A stretch of 64,000 bases of DNA from Algoriphagus oliviformis (GTDB lineage Bacteria; Bacteroidota; Bacteroidia; Cytophagales; Cyclobacteriaceae). How positions within the stretch are numbered: the first letter of the stretch is position 1; each line of letters begins with the position of its first letter. This document shows positions 1 through 9,062 of this stretch, piece by piece. A program made the position numbers and the translations under genes. The stretch spans positions 1 to 64,000 of the forward strand of contig NZ_JAFKCT010000006.1 of NCBI RefSeq assembly GCF_017254915.1, in the 5' to 3' direction. The notes below the pieces were generated by a model. It saw nothing but the letters and a program-made list of their open reading frames with translations, made no database searches and was not told where the DNA came from.

Positions 1-69
1 ACCCACTATTTGCTTCCGTAATGCTTCACTGAACGTTCTCCTTTGCCTAATCTTAAGTCCGTTTTTCAT
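1..69 (-). CDS. IS3-type transposase OrfA, N-terminus only (cut by window edge)
   Basis: An open frame of 23 codons runs from an ATG at 67-69 off the left edge without a stop. The peptide begins MKNGLKIRQRRTFSEALRKQ. The basic stretch followed by RxTFSEALRKQIV matches the start of the helix-turn-helix OrfA subunit of IS3-family transposases, which usually reads R-R-T-(F/Y)-S-E-E-F-K-R. OrfA binds the element ends before the DDE catalytic subunit acts. The start lies about 55 bp inside a possible element end (100-126), a normal spacing for an IS. Only the first residues are visible, so whether the element is intact cannot be judged. The family call rests on a short match. Confidence 0.55.
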   Translation of the reverse strand, partial: MKNGLKIRQRRTFSEALRKQIVG

Positions 70-99
70 CTTGTCTGATTGTTGGGACAACCAACAAAT

Positions 100-126
100 G
101 TGACAACTTTATTTAGGCATTGTCAC
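100..126. repeat. Short inverted repeat, possible IS end
   Basis: GTGACAA at 100-106 is repeated inverted as TTGTCAC at 120-126. A second inverted pair, TTGTTGG/CCAACAA, sits at 79-97. Together they lie between the truncated transposase start and the unrelated chromosomal gene at 215, where the terminal inverted repeat of the element would be expected. The partner end is outside the window, so this is only a candidate. Confidence 0.35.
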
Positions 127-214
127 TCCCTACTCGGTACCAATTATCTACCCGGACAGCCGCTGTCTTTTGGGTCTTTTGGCTATCTTTCTCCGTTCAA
201 AAACCCAAAACCAA

Positions 215-1120
215 ATGAAACGACCCATTACACTACTCGCAGCACTTGCGATCGGAATCATGGCCTTCAGTCCCAAGAGCGCGACTGTGGACCACTCCCA
301 TCCTACCGAATTACCCGCTGCCAAAGCGAAGAGATTTGGAGGCTTGGCCCTCTACACCGTCCGCGATGCCATGGGCAAAGACCCCAAGGGCACACTGAAA
401 GCCGTGGCCGATGCGGGCTACGCCTACGTCGAAGCCGCCAACTACTCGGAAGGCAAATTCTATGGCATGACCCCGGCGGAGTTTAAGAGCTATCTCTCCA
501 GCCTCGGCCTCACCGCCAAAAGCGCCCACATGGGCATGGTCAACATGGAAAATGCGGACCAGCTGATCGCGGACGTGAAGGCTGCCGGCATCGAATATTT
601 CGTGATCCCGGTACCCCCTATGGGCATGTTTACCTTTGACCAGGCGACTCGGTCCATGGCGATGAAAGGCACCGCGGATGAGCTGGTGAAGATCATGGAT
701 ACGCTCGGCGAAAAGTGCCACAACGCAGGCATCAAGCTGCTTTACCACAACCACGACTTTGAGTTCAAGCCGCTCGCTGACGGCACGGTGATCGAAGATG
801 TACTACTGGAGAAGTGCAACCCGAAATACGTCAACTTCCAGATGGACCTCTTTTGGGTGACCAAAGCGGAGGTTGATCCCCTGGCCTACTTCGAAAAGTA
901 TCCCGGCCGATTCAAGGCTTGGCACGTGAAGGACATGAACGACGAGGGCCAGTTTGCGCCAGTCGGCACCGGCAACATCGACTTCAAGCGCATCCTGGAT
1001 GCCAAAAAGAAATCCGGGATGGAGTTTTACCTCGTGGAGCAGGACAATACCTTTGGCCTGGATCCGCTCGAAGCGATCAAAATCAGCCACGAAGGCCTGG
1101 AAAAAATCGGATTCAAGTAA
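215..1120 (+). CDS. Exported sugar phosphate isomerase/epimerase-like TIM-barrel protein
   Basis: A 301-residue protein of the xylose-isomerase-like TIM-barrel superfamily (sugar phosphate isomerase/epimerase, AP-endonuclease-2 fold). The ATG at 215 gives a signal peptide (MKRPITLLAALAIGIMAFS); an upstream in-frame start would spoil it. Metal-ligand motifs typical of the barrel are present: YHNHDFEF near residue 180, QMDLFW near 210, WHVKDM near 235 and VEQD near 275. Secreted members in Bacteroidota often sit with glycoside or keto-sugar catabolism, but no such cluster is next to this gene (a DUF1080 protein lies at 19650-20456). The exact substrate is unknown. A terminator follows at 1143-1171. 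Confidence 0.8.
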   Translation: MKRPITLLAALAIGIMAFSPKSATVDHSHPTELPAAKAKRFGGLALYTVRDAMGKDPKGTLKAVADAGYAYVEAANYSEGKFYGMTPAEFKSYLSSLGLTAKSAHMGMVNMENADQLIADVKAAGIEYFVIPVPPMGMFTFDQATRSMAMKGTADELVKIMDTLGEKCHNAGIKLLYHNHDFEFKPLADGTVIEDVLLEKCNPKYVNFQMDLFWVTKAEVDPLAYFEKYPGRFKAWHVKDMNDEGQFAPVGTGNIDFKRILDAKKKSGMEFYLVEQDNTFGLDPLEAIKISHEGLEKIGFK

Positions 1121-1142
1121 GACTCAACCACAGCAAAAAACG

Positions 1143-1171
1143 AAAGGGAAGCTTTTGGCTTCCCTTTTTTT
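1143..1171 (+). terminator. Intrinsic terminator after the TIM-barrel gene
   Basis: Perfect 10-bp stem AAAGGGAAGC / GCTTCCCTTT with loop TTTTG, followed by a T run. It lies between convergent genes and may also serve the minus-strand oxidoreductase. Confidence 0.85.
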
Positions 1172-1260
1172 ATCATCATAAACATCACAGATACATGGAT
1201 TGCAGCCTAAGCCCGGGCAGAAGACTTGTAAAAATCCGGCATCTGCGGCAAAACAGCCCC

Positions 1261-1926
1261 TTACTTCTCGAAAGTAATCGCATCGGGTTTTGCCCCCAGC
1301 TCTTCCAAGATCCCGCTGATCGCCTTGACCATTTTGTCAGGGCCGCAGACATAGAATTCCTGCGAGAAGTCGCTGACATGCTTTTTCAGAAATCCCTTAT
1401 CTATCAGCCCGAACTCATGACCCTTTTCCTCCTTGTCCGTGAGTGTGGAGACAAAGTCGCCGCCCAGCACCTCCCTGAAATATCCTTCCAGTATCACGTC
1501 CTTCGCCGTTTTGTTTGAAAAAAAGAGCCGATTGCCAGAGAGCTTGCCCTGCGACTCCAGATGGCGAATGATACCGATGAAGGGCGTCACACCCGCTCCG
1601 CCCGCGATGAACACGCCTTTTCCTTTGTATTGGATTGCGCCCCAGGCGTCGTCCAGGATCACTTCGTCCCCGGCGACCAGCTGGTCGATCTGCTTGGTCA
1701 CGCCATCGTGATCCCGATAGGACTTGATGACAAACTCCAAGTAGTCCGCATCCGGCAGACAGGTAAAGGTAAAGGGGCGCTTTTCGCTTTTCCAATCGGG
1801 CTGGTTGATGGCCAGCCCGGTAGCCTGACCGGGGATGAACAGAAAGCCCTTGGGCTTTTGCACCCGGATTTGTTTGACGTCATGCGTGAGCGCTGTGATT
1901 TCCAGTATTTTGACTGTGATTTCCAT
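1261..1926 (-). CDS. FAD-binding ferredoxin/flavodoxin reductase-like oxidoreductase
   Basis: A 221-residue flavoprotein of the ferredoxin-NADP+ reductase superfamily. An N-terminal flavin-binding barrel carries the RPFTFT motif at residues 50-55 (the RxY(T/S) flavin loop). It is followed by a Rossmann-type nucleotide domain with GGAGVTPF at 109-116 and CGPDKM at 194-199. There is no 2Fe-2S or globin domain, so it is a stand-alone reductase module that probably passes electrons from NAD(P)H to a flavodoxin, ferredoxin or other partner. The partner is not encoded nearby. Transcribed alone, convergent with the TIM-barrel gene. Confidence 0.8.
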   Translation of the reverse strand: MEITVKILEITALTHDVKQIRVQKPKGFLFIPGQATGLAINQPDWKSEKRPFTFTCLPDADYLEFVIKSYRDHDGVTKQIDQLVAGDEVILDDAWGAIQYKGKGVFIAGGAGVTPFIGIIRHLESQGKLSGNRLFFSNKTAKDVILEGYFREVLGGDFVSTLTDKEEKGHEFGLIDKGFLKKHVSDFSQEFYVCGPDKMVKAISGILEELGAKPDAITFEK

Positions 1927-2025
1927 AGTTGGTTGAGATTTGGTTAAGGTATTGAAACGAAGGCAATGTGGATTTCCTTGCCTTTATGAGACTGTTTTGG
2001 TCGGACAGGCCCTGACTTCTTGAAC

Positions 2026-2056
2026 GAAAAAAACCACTCCGCCAGAGCGGAATGGC
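2026..2056 (-). terminator. Intrinsic terminator downstream of the DOMON-like protein gene
   Basis: Read on the minus strand: CCATTCCGC / GCGGAGTGG (9 bp, one G-T pair), loop TCTG, followed by seven T. It lies just after the stop of the gene at 2082-3590. Confidence 0.75.
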
Positions 2057-2081
2057 TTTTTAGTCAAAAAATCAGGTGATA

Positions 2082-3590
2082 TCAACCCAGCAAAAGCGTC
2101 AAGTTGCGATGCGTTGAATTGTGTCCGATGTAGCCGTAGCCATTGGTAGTACGTGCCCAAGCCGTGACGATGAAACTGTAGGCGCAAGACTGGGGTGGCC
2201 TCCAGTTGCCCGATTCAGGGATGGTTTTGGAGACAAAACCCTGCCAGTTCCCCTTGGATGGCTCATAGGACTCCGAGTAGATCCCGGTGGACTGCCCAGA
2301 GCCGTAGGTAGCCGCAAAGCTCACCTGGCGAAGATTGCCCTCAGGATCGTGCCCCGTGATCTTGAAGCTCAGCCCATCCGGCGCCGGCCCGATGGTTTCG
2401 ATGGCGCAGGCGGACACCTCGCTTCGTCCATGCTTGATGCTGTCGATATTGATCGCCGGGAGATGGTTGTCGATGTAGAGCTTCATCGTCTGGGTCTCCT
2501 GGGCTACGTCCACATTGAGGATACGCTTATAGAACGTCACCGAAATATGATACAGCCCCGGCAGCAATGCCGCCGTAGGAAACTGGATCAGGAGGTCATC
2601 GATCGAATAGTCATTGGACGGGTTAGCCAGCTCGTAGAAGCCGAGGGCACTGGCCGCGAAAGACTCCAGCACATAGGTGCTGCCATTCCAGCGGTAGTTA
2701 GACCAGTTGCTGATCAGTTTTTGCGGCGAACCTCCCGGGGGAGTGATCTCCACCTTGTATTTTTTCACGTCCCCGCTCCAGAGCTGCTGCATCTTGATGC
2801 GGTTGCCGATGAGATTGAGCGTCCCGCCAAAGGCCGCATTTTGCACGAAAACAAAATATCCAGCATCGGTCGTAGCCCGCCCTGAGGCATTGATCTTGGT
2901 CGTGGGGATCAGTCCCACGCTACCCACCAAAGGCCCCAAATCTGCAGGTGGAATCACCGGTTTGCGGGATAGGATCAGCTGGCGGAGCTTGGAAAAATCC
3001 TTGTAGAAGTTGCCCGGAAAATCGGTCGTGAAACCAGGATTGGAGGATTTCACCCTGAATCCAAAATAGGTGTACGGCGTACTCAGGGGCCAGGACAGCG
3101 CGACGTTGATCTCCGCGAGGTCTATCCTAAACTTCCAGATGCGGTGGGAGGAAGAGGAGTTGCTGCTCGTGCCAAACTCCTGCCTCACCTCGCTGAGCGA
3201 AGGGTCGGGCTGCAGCCCCGTCCAGCTCGCCGGACCGAGGTAAAACTGCTTGCCCAGCTTGTTGGGCTGGCCGGGATAGAGCCCGTAGTTCACGTCCTTG
3301 TTGGAGGTGATCGCGCGATCCCGGTTCACGTCAAAGCTGAGCCAGAAATAGTCGTTTGTACCGGCATCATTGCCATGATCCTCGGTGAGGTCTAGGGCCA
3401 GGTACAGAAACTTTGCGTCGTTTTTCGCCAACACTACCCCTCTGGTGAATTTGAGCGTGCCGGCATCATCCCAATCTCCGGAATTGAGGGGTTTGTTGAG
3501 GTCGATCGGGGTTTGCGCCCATTCGCTTTTGAAAGGAAAAGCGAACAAAATGGGCGTCGTAATGGAAAGGCTTTTGACAACTTTAGCCAT
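2082..3590 (-). CDS. Hypothetical secreted protein with DOMON/CBM9-like N-terminal region
   Basis: 502 residues from the ATG at 3588-3590; an upstream in-frame extension is possible but lacks support. The first 25 residues are hydrophobic but not a perfect signal peptide. Residues about 35-180 resemble the DOMON/CBM9-like beta-sandwich seen in extracellular sugar- or haem-binding proteins: a GDWDDAGTLKF start, FLYLALDLTED, YFWLSFDVNRDRAI. The middle and C-terminal parts look like further beta-rich, Ig-like modules, including ITGHDPEGNLRQVSF near 430. No catalytic motif was found. It is probably surface-exposed. The product family is not recognised with certainty. Confidence 0.6.
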   Translation of the reverse strand: MAKVVKSLSITTPILFAFPFKSEWAQTPIDLNKPLNSGDWDDAGTLKFTRGVVLAKNDAKFLYLALDLTEDHGNDAGTNDYFWLSFDVNRDRAITSNKDVNYGLYPGQPNKLGKQFYLGPASWTGLQPDPSLSEVRQEFGTSSNSSSSHRIWKFRIDLAEINVALSWPLSTPYTYFGFRVKSSNPGFTTDFPGNFYKDFSKLRQLILSRKPVIPPADLGPLVGSVGLIPTTKINASGRATTDAGYFVFVQNAAFGGTLNLIGNRIKMQQLWSGDVKKYKVEITPPGGSPQKLISNWSNYRWNGSTYVLESFAASALGFYELANPSNDYSIDDLLIQFPTAALLPGLYHISVTFYKRILNVDVAQETQTMKLYIDNHLPAINIDSIKHGRSEVSACAIETIGPAPDGLSFKITGHDPEGNLRQVSFAATYGSGQSTGIYSESYEPSKGNWQGFVSKTIPESGNWRPPQSCAYSFIVTAWARTTNGYGYIGHNSTHRNLTLLLG

Positions 3591-3869
3591 GGTTTTTTGG
3601 GTTAGGAAAAGTAAGAGGTAAAAAATTGCCCGGCAGAAGTGCCGCTGGGCAGCTATGGAATACAACAATCCCGAAAGGAAAACCAAAGGCGCCTTTCAGG
3701 GAACCTTCTAGCAGCCGCTTGGCTCATACCAATCGCAAACTACTTATCATCAGATGATTAAATTAAGGATTAAAAAAGAGAAAACAGCACAAAGCGCCGA
3801 GAAATTGCGGCTTTCGCCAGCCACTAAAGACTTGATCGGACTAGCTCGAACTTTTGAGAAAAAGCTGGC

Positions 3870-4589
3870 CTACTGCGCTGCCGCGCTGATATCGGCAAAC
3901 CAAAAACGCTTTTCCCCCCGCTCCCCATTTGCCAGCAAAATATCATAAGATTGCTCCACAATCTCCCCTACGCTGATCGGCAAAGGCCTGAAAAAAATCG
4001 GCCCGTCGTAGCAAAAGCTGTGAAACTCCCCGTTTTCCCCGCAGGGATCTACTCCCTTTGCAAGGCCTTCCAAAAAGCTCCGGTCAAAGTCCCTTCCCAC
4101 GCGCTCTTTGGAGATCAGTTCCGCATCTGCCGCGCAAATGAGGGTCTTGAAGCCCGTCTTGACAAACTCAATCGCCAATTCACCCGTTGGCTTTTCCCAA
4201 AGCGGAAATACGGCCGAGAATCCCCGCGAAGCAAGCTGCTGTTCCCGATAGGCCCTCAAGTCTTCCAAAAAAATATCCCCATACGCCAACTGGGAAATCC
4301 CTGAGGCTTCCAGCTGGTCAAGGTAGGAATGGATGGCTTTTTCGTAGGCGCGATTGTCCCCGCTGGCCGGATAGTAGATCTTGTCCAGCGGCAGCCCCAG
4401 GGACTCGGCTTGCAAGTCTATGAGCTCCTCTGCGATGCCGTGCATGCCCACCCTGCGAGTTTGCTCGCCAAAGGTGGTGTGCAGGCGTCTGATGTCGTAG
4501 CGGGGATCTTGGAGCAGGTGAAAAAGCGCAAAAGCGCTGTCCTTGCCCCCTGACCAAGAGAGGGAAACGGGGATCGGGGAAGCGTCCAC
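3870..4589 (-). CDS. Dph6-like ATP pyrophosphatase (adenine nucleotide alpha-hydrolase superfamily)
   Basis: 239 residues with the PP-loop SGGKDS at 13-18, then YGDIFLEDLR and GENGEFHSFCYDGP, as in the diphthine-ammonia-ligase (Dph6/MJ0570) family. Family members activate a carboxyl or carbonyl group with ATP for amidation. Bacteria lack diphthamide, so the bacterial substrate is unknown. The start is GTG at 4589, directly after the TAA stop of the fumarylacetoacetase gene (4590-4592), so the two are almost certainly cotranscribed and translationally coupled. Linkage to tyrosine catabolism may be incidental. Confidence 0.8.
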   Translation of the reverse strand: MDASPIPVSLSWSGGKDSAFALFHLLQDPRYDIRRLHTTFGEQTRRVGMHGIAEELIDLQAESLGLPLDKIYYPASGDNRAYEKAIHSYLDQLEASGISQLAYGDIFLEDLRAYREQQLASRGFSAVFPLWEKPTGELAIEFVKTGFKTLICAADAELISKERVGRDFDRSFLEGLAKGVDPCGENGEFHSFCYDGPIFFRPLPISVGEIVEQSYDILLANGERGEKRFWFADISAAAQ

Positions 4590-5867
4590 TTACAGCAGGG
4601 ATTTCGAAGGGAGAACCTGTCCCTTCACCTCCCCAAAACCGACGCGTACGCCGTCTTTTTCCGCAAAGCCCTTTATGATGACAGTGTCGCCGTCCTCGAT
4701 GAAGCTGCGCTTTTCCTCCCCATCCAGCGCCACCGGCTGAGAGCCGTTCCAGCTGAGTTCGAGCATGGAGCCAAAGGAATTGGGAGTGGTGCCGGATATG
4801 GTGCCAGAGGCCATCATATCGCCTACGTTGATGTTGCAGCCGTTGACGGTATGGTGGGCGAGCTGCTGGGCCACGTTCCAATAGAGGTGCTTGAAGTTGG
4901 AGGTGCAGACCTTGCTGGCTTTGGCTCCTTCCGGCTGGATGAATACTTCCAGGTTGATGTCAAAGCTGTGCTCCCGCTCGCACTTGAGATAGGGAAGCAC
5001 CTCTGGCTCCTGCGCAGGGCTGGCTGTACGGAAAGGCTCCAAAGCCTCCAGCGTCACCACCCAAGGCGAGATGGACGACCCGAAGCTTTTGCCCAAAAAG
5101 GGCCCTAGCGGGGCATACTCCCAAGCCTGGATATCTCGCGCCGACCAATCGTTGAACAGCACAAAACCAAAGATGTATTCCTCCGCCTCCGCGGTAGTAA
5201 CCGAATCTCCCAAGCGCGTCTGCTTGCCGGTGATGAAGGCCATCTCCAGCTCAAAGTCCAGCTTGCGGCTCGGCCCAAACATCGGCGTATCCATATCGGG
5301 ACTTTTGAACTGCCCCTTGGGCCGGTGGATAGGCGTACCGGACACCACAATGGAGGAGGCTCGGCCATGATAGCCTACAGGCAGATGCTTCCAGTTAGGC
5401 AGCAGGGCGTTTTCCGGATCGCGAAACATCTTTCCTACATTGGTCGCGTGCTCCATGCTGCTGTAGAAATCGGTGTAATCGCCGATTTTCACGGGCAGGA
5501 GCATCTCCGCTTCCCGGCGGGTGACCATCACCTTGCCCCGGGCGGAGTGGTCCCGCAGCTCGCCATTGTCCTCGAGGAGCAGATTTTGCACCCGCTCGCG
5601 GATCTTGCGCGTCTGCACTTTTCCCAAGGAAATGAGCTCGTTGAGCGAGTCTGTCAGGAAGATGCCTTCCGGCAGAAAAAGATTGGCGAAAAAGCCTTCC
5701 TGATCCAAGACGCTCAGGTCCACAATCTTGTCCCCGATGGCCATACCGACCCTGGGGCTGAGTTTTTTGTTTTTGAAAATGCCAAAAGGCAGGTTGTGGA
5801 TCGTGAAGTCAGAAGTCTTGGGTACTTCCACCCAGGTACTCAGGGCGGGAATCGGGCTGTCGCTCAT
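4590..5867 (-). CDS. fahA: Fumarylacetoacetase
   Basis: Hydrolyses 4-fumarylacetoacetate to fumarate and acetoacetate, the last step of tyrosine/phenylalanine (homogentisate) breakdown, in the cytoplasm. The 425 residues match the usual family length. An N-terminal SH3-like domain (residues ~15-115) is followed by the catalytic fold with DFYSSMEHATNVG (catalytic His), YHGRASSIVVSG, DFELEMAF (metal ligands) and FNDWSARDIQAWEY. The ATG at 5865-5867 was chosen over an upstream in-frame one because MSDSPIPAL fits the family and a TAnnTTTG box lies 21 nt upstream. It abuts the PP-loop ATPase gene. Confidence 0.93.
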   Translation of the reverse strand: MSDSPIPALSTWVEVPKTSDFTIHNLPFGIFKNKKLSPRVGMAIGDKIVDLSVLDQEGFFANLFLPEGIFLTDSLNELISLGKVQTRKIRERVQNLLLEDNGELRDHSARGKVMVTRREAEMLLPVKIGDYTDFYSSMEHATNVGKMFRDPENALLPNWKHLPVGYHGRASSIVVSGTPIHRPKGQFKSPDMDTPMFGPSRKLDFELEMAFITGKQTRLGDSVTTAEAEEYIFGFVLFNDWSARDIQAWEYAPLGPFLGKSFGSSISPWVVTLEALEPFRTASPAQEPEVLPYLKCEREHSFDINLEVFIQPEGAKASKVCTSNFKHLYWNVAQQLAHHTVNGCNINVGDMMASGTISGTTPNSFGSMLELSWNGSQPVALDGEEKRSFIEDGDTVIIKGFAEKDGVRVGFGEVKGQVLPSKSLL

Positions 5868-5888
5868 GTTCAAAAATTGTTGAAGGGG

Positions 5889-5896
5889 CAAATTTA
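5889..5896 (-). promoter_or_regulatory. -7 box (TAAATTTG) of fahA
   Basis: Read on the minus strand the box is TAAATTTG, matching the Bacteroidota -7 consensus TAnnTTTG, 21 nt before the fahA start codon. No convincing -33 TTTG was found, so this is a partial match. Confidence 0.45.
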
Positions 5897-6039
5897 ACCC
5901 GATTGGGGGGAAATGAAAAACCGGATCGGTCAGAAGAGGGAAACGGCTGACGAAATGATCTTTTCTCCCCGACCATTTATAAAAAAGGAAGCATAGGCGA
6001 GGCCTTTCTTCCTAACTTGAAATTCTAAAACCAACCGAA

Positions 6040-7923
6040 ATGAGCGCTTATTTAAAATTTTTGCTTGTGCTGCTCCTGGCGGCGACAAGCTTTGAGACTT
6101 TCTCCCAGGAAAAATCCATCATCGACCAGCTGGAAGAGATCGCCATCGTCGACCAGAAAGTCATGATGCCCATGCGTGACGGCGTGCGCCTCGCCACCGA
6201 TATTTACCGTCCCAAAGGCGATGGAAAATTCCCCGTCGTTTTTTCCCGAACCCCCTACAACTTCAACACCTGGGGAAATGGCGAGCTGAACACCCGCACC
6301 ATGCAGACGGCAATGGATTGGGTGAAAAAAGGCTACGCCTACGTGGTGCAAAACGAGCGCGGGAGGTATTTTTCCGAAGGCGACTGGGACATTCTCGGTG
6401 TGCCGCTCACCGACGGCTACGATGCGGTTGACTGGATGGCCAAGCAGCCCTGGAGCAATGGAAAGGTCGGATTGCTCGGCTGCTCCTCCACTGCCGAGTG
6501 GCAGATGGCGGTGGCCTCGCTGGACCATCCCGCGCTGGGGGCGCTGGTGCCTCAGGGCTACGGAGCCGGCGTGGGCCGCGTCGGGGAGTTTTATGAGCAG
6601 GGCAACTGGTACCGGGGCGGTGCCGGGCAGATGCTTTTCACCAACTGGCTCTACAGCGTCCAACACGACCCCATGGCACCCAAACTGCCCAAGGGCATTG
6701 AGCAAAAAGACCTGCTGAGGCTGCAGCGATTCTACGACATGTCCCCGGAATATCCCCGAATAGACTCCAAGGCGGCACTCAGCCACTTGCCGATCCAGGA
6801 CATCATCAAAAACCAGCACGGCCCCATGGGCATCTACGAGGAGATGATCACCCGCAAACCCAACGATCCCAAGTGGTATCAAGGCGGCCTGTACCACGAC
6901 GACATGCCTTTTGACAAACCCAGCTTTTGGTTCGTATCCTGGTTTGACGTGTCGGCCGGGCCAAACATCGCCCTGTTCAACCACGCCCGCCAAAACGCCG
7001 TTTCCCAAGCCGCGCGCGACAACCAGTACCTCGTGATCGCTCCAGTATTGCACTGCTCCTACACCCGAGCGACAGAAAACACCATGGTCGGAGACCTCAA
7101 CGTGGGCGATGCCAGGCTGAACTATGACGAGATCATCACGGCATGGTTTGACCTCTGGCTGAAGGGCGAAAAGTCCGAGACGATGGACAAAATGCCACGC
7201 GTGCAATACTACACCATGGGCGCCAACAAGTGGCAAACCTCCGAGGTCTGGCCTCCGGCAAATGCAGTGATGACTCCCTTCTATCTTGACTCCGAAGGGA
7301 AGGCAAACACGCTGAATGGCGACGGCAAACTTTCTCCGAAAAAACCCAAAAAAGACAATCCGGACACCTTCCAATACGACCCCATGGATCCGGTGATGTC
7401 CCACGGAGGCAACGTCTGCTGCACCGGAAATGCGGTGACGGGTGGCTCCTTTGACCAAAGCGAGATGGAGCTGCGGGATGACATCCTGGTCTATACCTCC
7501 GATGTACTGGAGGAAGGCGTTGAAGTTTCCGGCTTTATCGAATCCTACCTCTACCTCTCCTCGGATGCCAAGGACACCGACGTGACCATCAAGCTCATCG
7601 ACGTGTATCCTGACGGAAAAGCCTACAATCTGGACGAAACCATCCAACGGGTACGCTATCGCGAAGGCTATGACAAGGAAGTCTGGATGGAGGAAGGAAA
7701 AGTGTACGAAGTCAAAATGACGCCGATGAGCACCTCCAACTACTTTGCCGCAGGCCACCGCATCCGAATCGAAGTCAGCAGCTCCAACTTCCCGAGATTT
7801 GACCGCAATCTGAATACAGGCGGCAACATCTATGACGAGACCGAAGGCGTAGTCGCCACCAACTCCATCCACCACGGCGGCAAAAGCCTGAGCAGGATCC
7901 TGTTGCCGATGGTAAAGAAATAA
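6040..7923 (+). CDS. Secreted S15/CocE-type hydrolase (X-Pro dipeptidyl-peptidase family)
   Basis: 627 residues with a signal peptide (cleavage near SFETFSQ, ~23). The N-terminal alpha/beta-hydrolase domain opens with [18 protein letters not shown], as in CocE/NonD proteins. GxS lies in GCSSTAEWQ at 147-155 (nucleophile likely S149). Candidate Asp and His residues are in DYDPM-like and APVLHCSY segments. From ~490 a PepX C-terminal jelly-roll follows ([20 protein letters not shown]). Members cleave X-Pro peptides, acyl esters or beta-lactam-type amides, so the substrate is open. It stands alone, with a bidirectional terminator downstream at 8053-8080. Confidence 0.82.
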   Translation: MSAYLKFLLVLLLAATSFETFSQEKSIIDQLEEIAIVDQKVMMPMRDGVRLATDIYRPKGDGKFPVVFSRTPYNFNTWGNGELNTRTMQTAMDWVKKGYAYVVQNERGRYFSEGDWDILGVPLTDGYDAVDWMAKQPWSNGKVGLLGCSSTAEWQMAVASLDHPALGALVPQGYGAGVGRVGEFYEQGNWYRGGAGQMLFTNWLYSVQHDPMAPKLPKGIEQKDLLRLQRFYDMSPEYPRIDSKAALSHLPIQDIIKNQHGPMGIYEEMITRKPNDPKWYQGGLYHDDMPFDKPSFWFVSWFDVSAGPNIALFNHARQNAVSQAARDNQYLVIAPVLHCSYTRATENTMVGDLNVGDARLNYDEIITAWFDLWLKGEKSETMDKMPRVQYYTMGANKWQTSEVWPPANAVMTPFYLDSEGKANTLNGDGKLSPKKPKKDNPDTFQYDPMDPVMSHGGNVCCTGNAVTGGSFDQSEMELRDDILVYTSDVLEEGVEVSGFIESYLYLSSDAKDTDVTIKLIDVYPDGKAYNLDETIQRVRYREGYDKEVWMEEGKVYEVKMTPMSTSNYFAAGHRIRIEVSSSNFPRFDRNLNTGGNIYDETEGVVATNSIHHGGKSLSRILLPMVKK

Positions 7924-8052
7924 AAGAAGGGAGACCGAAGACCTATGACGGGAGCCCGCCCTCCATTTACTCAGGAATACAAATCGTAGTAAAGGGGCCG
8001 AGGGGGATTTTACCAGAAATCTGTCGGTAGGCTCTTCATTTCTAACAAACCG

Positions 8053-8080
8053 AAAAGGGAAGCTCAGCAGCTTCCCTTTT
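8053..8080. terminator. Bidirectional terminator between convergent genes
   Basis: Perfect 12-bp stem AAAAGGGAAGCT / AGCTTCCCTTTT with loop CAGC. It lies between the S15 hydrolase gene (plus) and the SRPBCC gene (minus), with A/T tracts on both sides. Confidence 0.8.
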
Positions 8081-8126
8081 CCGTTCTCTCCGGTATTGTA
8101 TTTTCACAAACAGTCTTTGACGAATA

Positions 8127-8705
8127 CTACCCCTCCTCCATCGCCCTCCTCACATTCCCGTGAAATTCATTAATCGCCTTGGTGTGGAAATAGGGATAGA
8201 TCACCTTGTCCCGAAACCAAGAACCGCTGCGGTAGAAAGTCGTGTGTGACACTTCGGTTTGGCCATTTTTCAAGCTTTTGAACCGGATAAACTGGCTGCC
8301 TTCCGACTTTGAGTTTTCGAGGTAGCAGATGCGGATCAGACCTTTTGACGGGTCAATTTCCATCACTTCGTGGCCTACGGTGAGCTTGACCGCTCCACCG
8401 AGGACATGCAGGTTTAGGATGATCACCTGCCCTACGCCCATGCCTCCGAGATATTCCTGTCCGGGAAAGACCTCCTCCCCCGTCTCGCGGGAGTAGAGCT
8501 GGTTGAAATGGATCATCTTCCCTGACCAAGCCCTCGCAGGATCGATGTCCACATAAGCCTTCCACACTTCCTCCAGCGGCCGATCGTAGCTGTACTTTTC
8601 AAAATGCCGATGGTAGCCCGGGTCGGACTCCAGGTAGCAGATGGACTTCAGTCGTGCGTAGGGAGAGGAAAGCAGCTGCGGCAAAGCAGGATCGGTCGAA
8701 TTCAT
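8127..8705 (-). CDS. SRPBCC (START-like) domain protein
   Basis: 192 residues starting at the ATG at 8703-8705. The pattern of a helix-grip fold can be seen: an EYS/KYSY-DRPLEEVWKAYVDIDPARAW opening, a central GGAVKLTVGHEVMEID strand and a C-terminal helix with FHTKAINEFHGNVRRAM. It resembles polyketide cyclase/START-like proteins that bind hydrophobic ligands. The ligand is unknown. It is cytoplasmic (no signal peptide) and monocistronic, ending at the shared terminator at 8053-8080. Confidence 0.6.
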   Translation of the reverse strand: MNSTDPALPQLLSSPYARLKSICYLESDPGYHRHFEKYSYDRPLEEVWKAYVDIDPARAWSGKMIHFNQLYSRETGEEVFPGQEYLGGMGVGQVIILNLHVLGGAVKLTVGHEVMEIDPSKGLIRICYLENSKSEGSQFIRFKSLKNGQTEVSHTTFYRSGSWFRDKVIYPYFHTKAINEFHGNVRRAMEEG

Positions 8706-8822
8706 GGCTGGTTTGGCTCGGATGAAAATCACCCTAAAGAAAGGGAAATCATGGAAAAAACACCCATACACACTTACTCGATACGTGACTTTTATCTATT
8801 TTTATACGTAAACCAGCTGCCT

Positions 8823-9062
8823 ATGAACACCAAACTCACGCTAAACCTTGACAAAGAAGTCATCGAGAAAGCAAAGGCCTATGCCAAAAACAACCAGGTT
8901 AGCCTTTCTAAACTTATCGAAAACTACCTCCATTCATTGACCAAGCAGAGCAAAAAAAGCAGTTCGGTAAGTCCCTTGGTCGAAAGCCTCACCGGAATCA
9001 TCCCGAGCCACTACGATGAGAAAAGCGACTATCGAGACTATATCGACAAAAAATACCGGTAA
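8823..9062 (+). CDS. Antitoxin of a PIN module (DUF6364-like ribbon-helix-helix protein)
   Basis: 79 residues from the ATG at 8823. MNTKLTLNLDKEVIEKAKAY looks like the strand-helix of a ribbon-helix-helix DNA-binding domain, and LSKLIENYLHSLT is the second helix. The C-terminal tail (SPLVESLTGIIP and following acidic/basic residues) would be the toxin-wrapping part. The stop overlaps the start of the PIN gene by one base (TAATG), typical of toxin-antitoxin operons. The antitoxin would neutralise the nuclease and autoregulate the operon. Earlier in-frame starts lie inside the divergent SRPBCC gene and are unlikely. Confidence 0.8.
   Translation: MNTKLTLNLDKEVIEKAKAYAKNNQVSLSKLIENYLHSLTKQSKKSSSVSPLVESLTGIIPSHYDEKSDYRDYIDKKYR

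Noticed and set aside
3754..3948. Short plus-strand frame before the PP-loop ATPase
   Set aside because: It overlaps the end of the ATPase gene on the opposite strand and has no signal or family resemblance.
6052..7875. A 607-codon open frame on the minus strand opposite the S15 hydrolase
   Set aside because: Its translation is low-complexity in H, V, G and R with no family motif; it mirrors the third-codon bias of the true gene, which has a signal peptide and clear domains.
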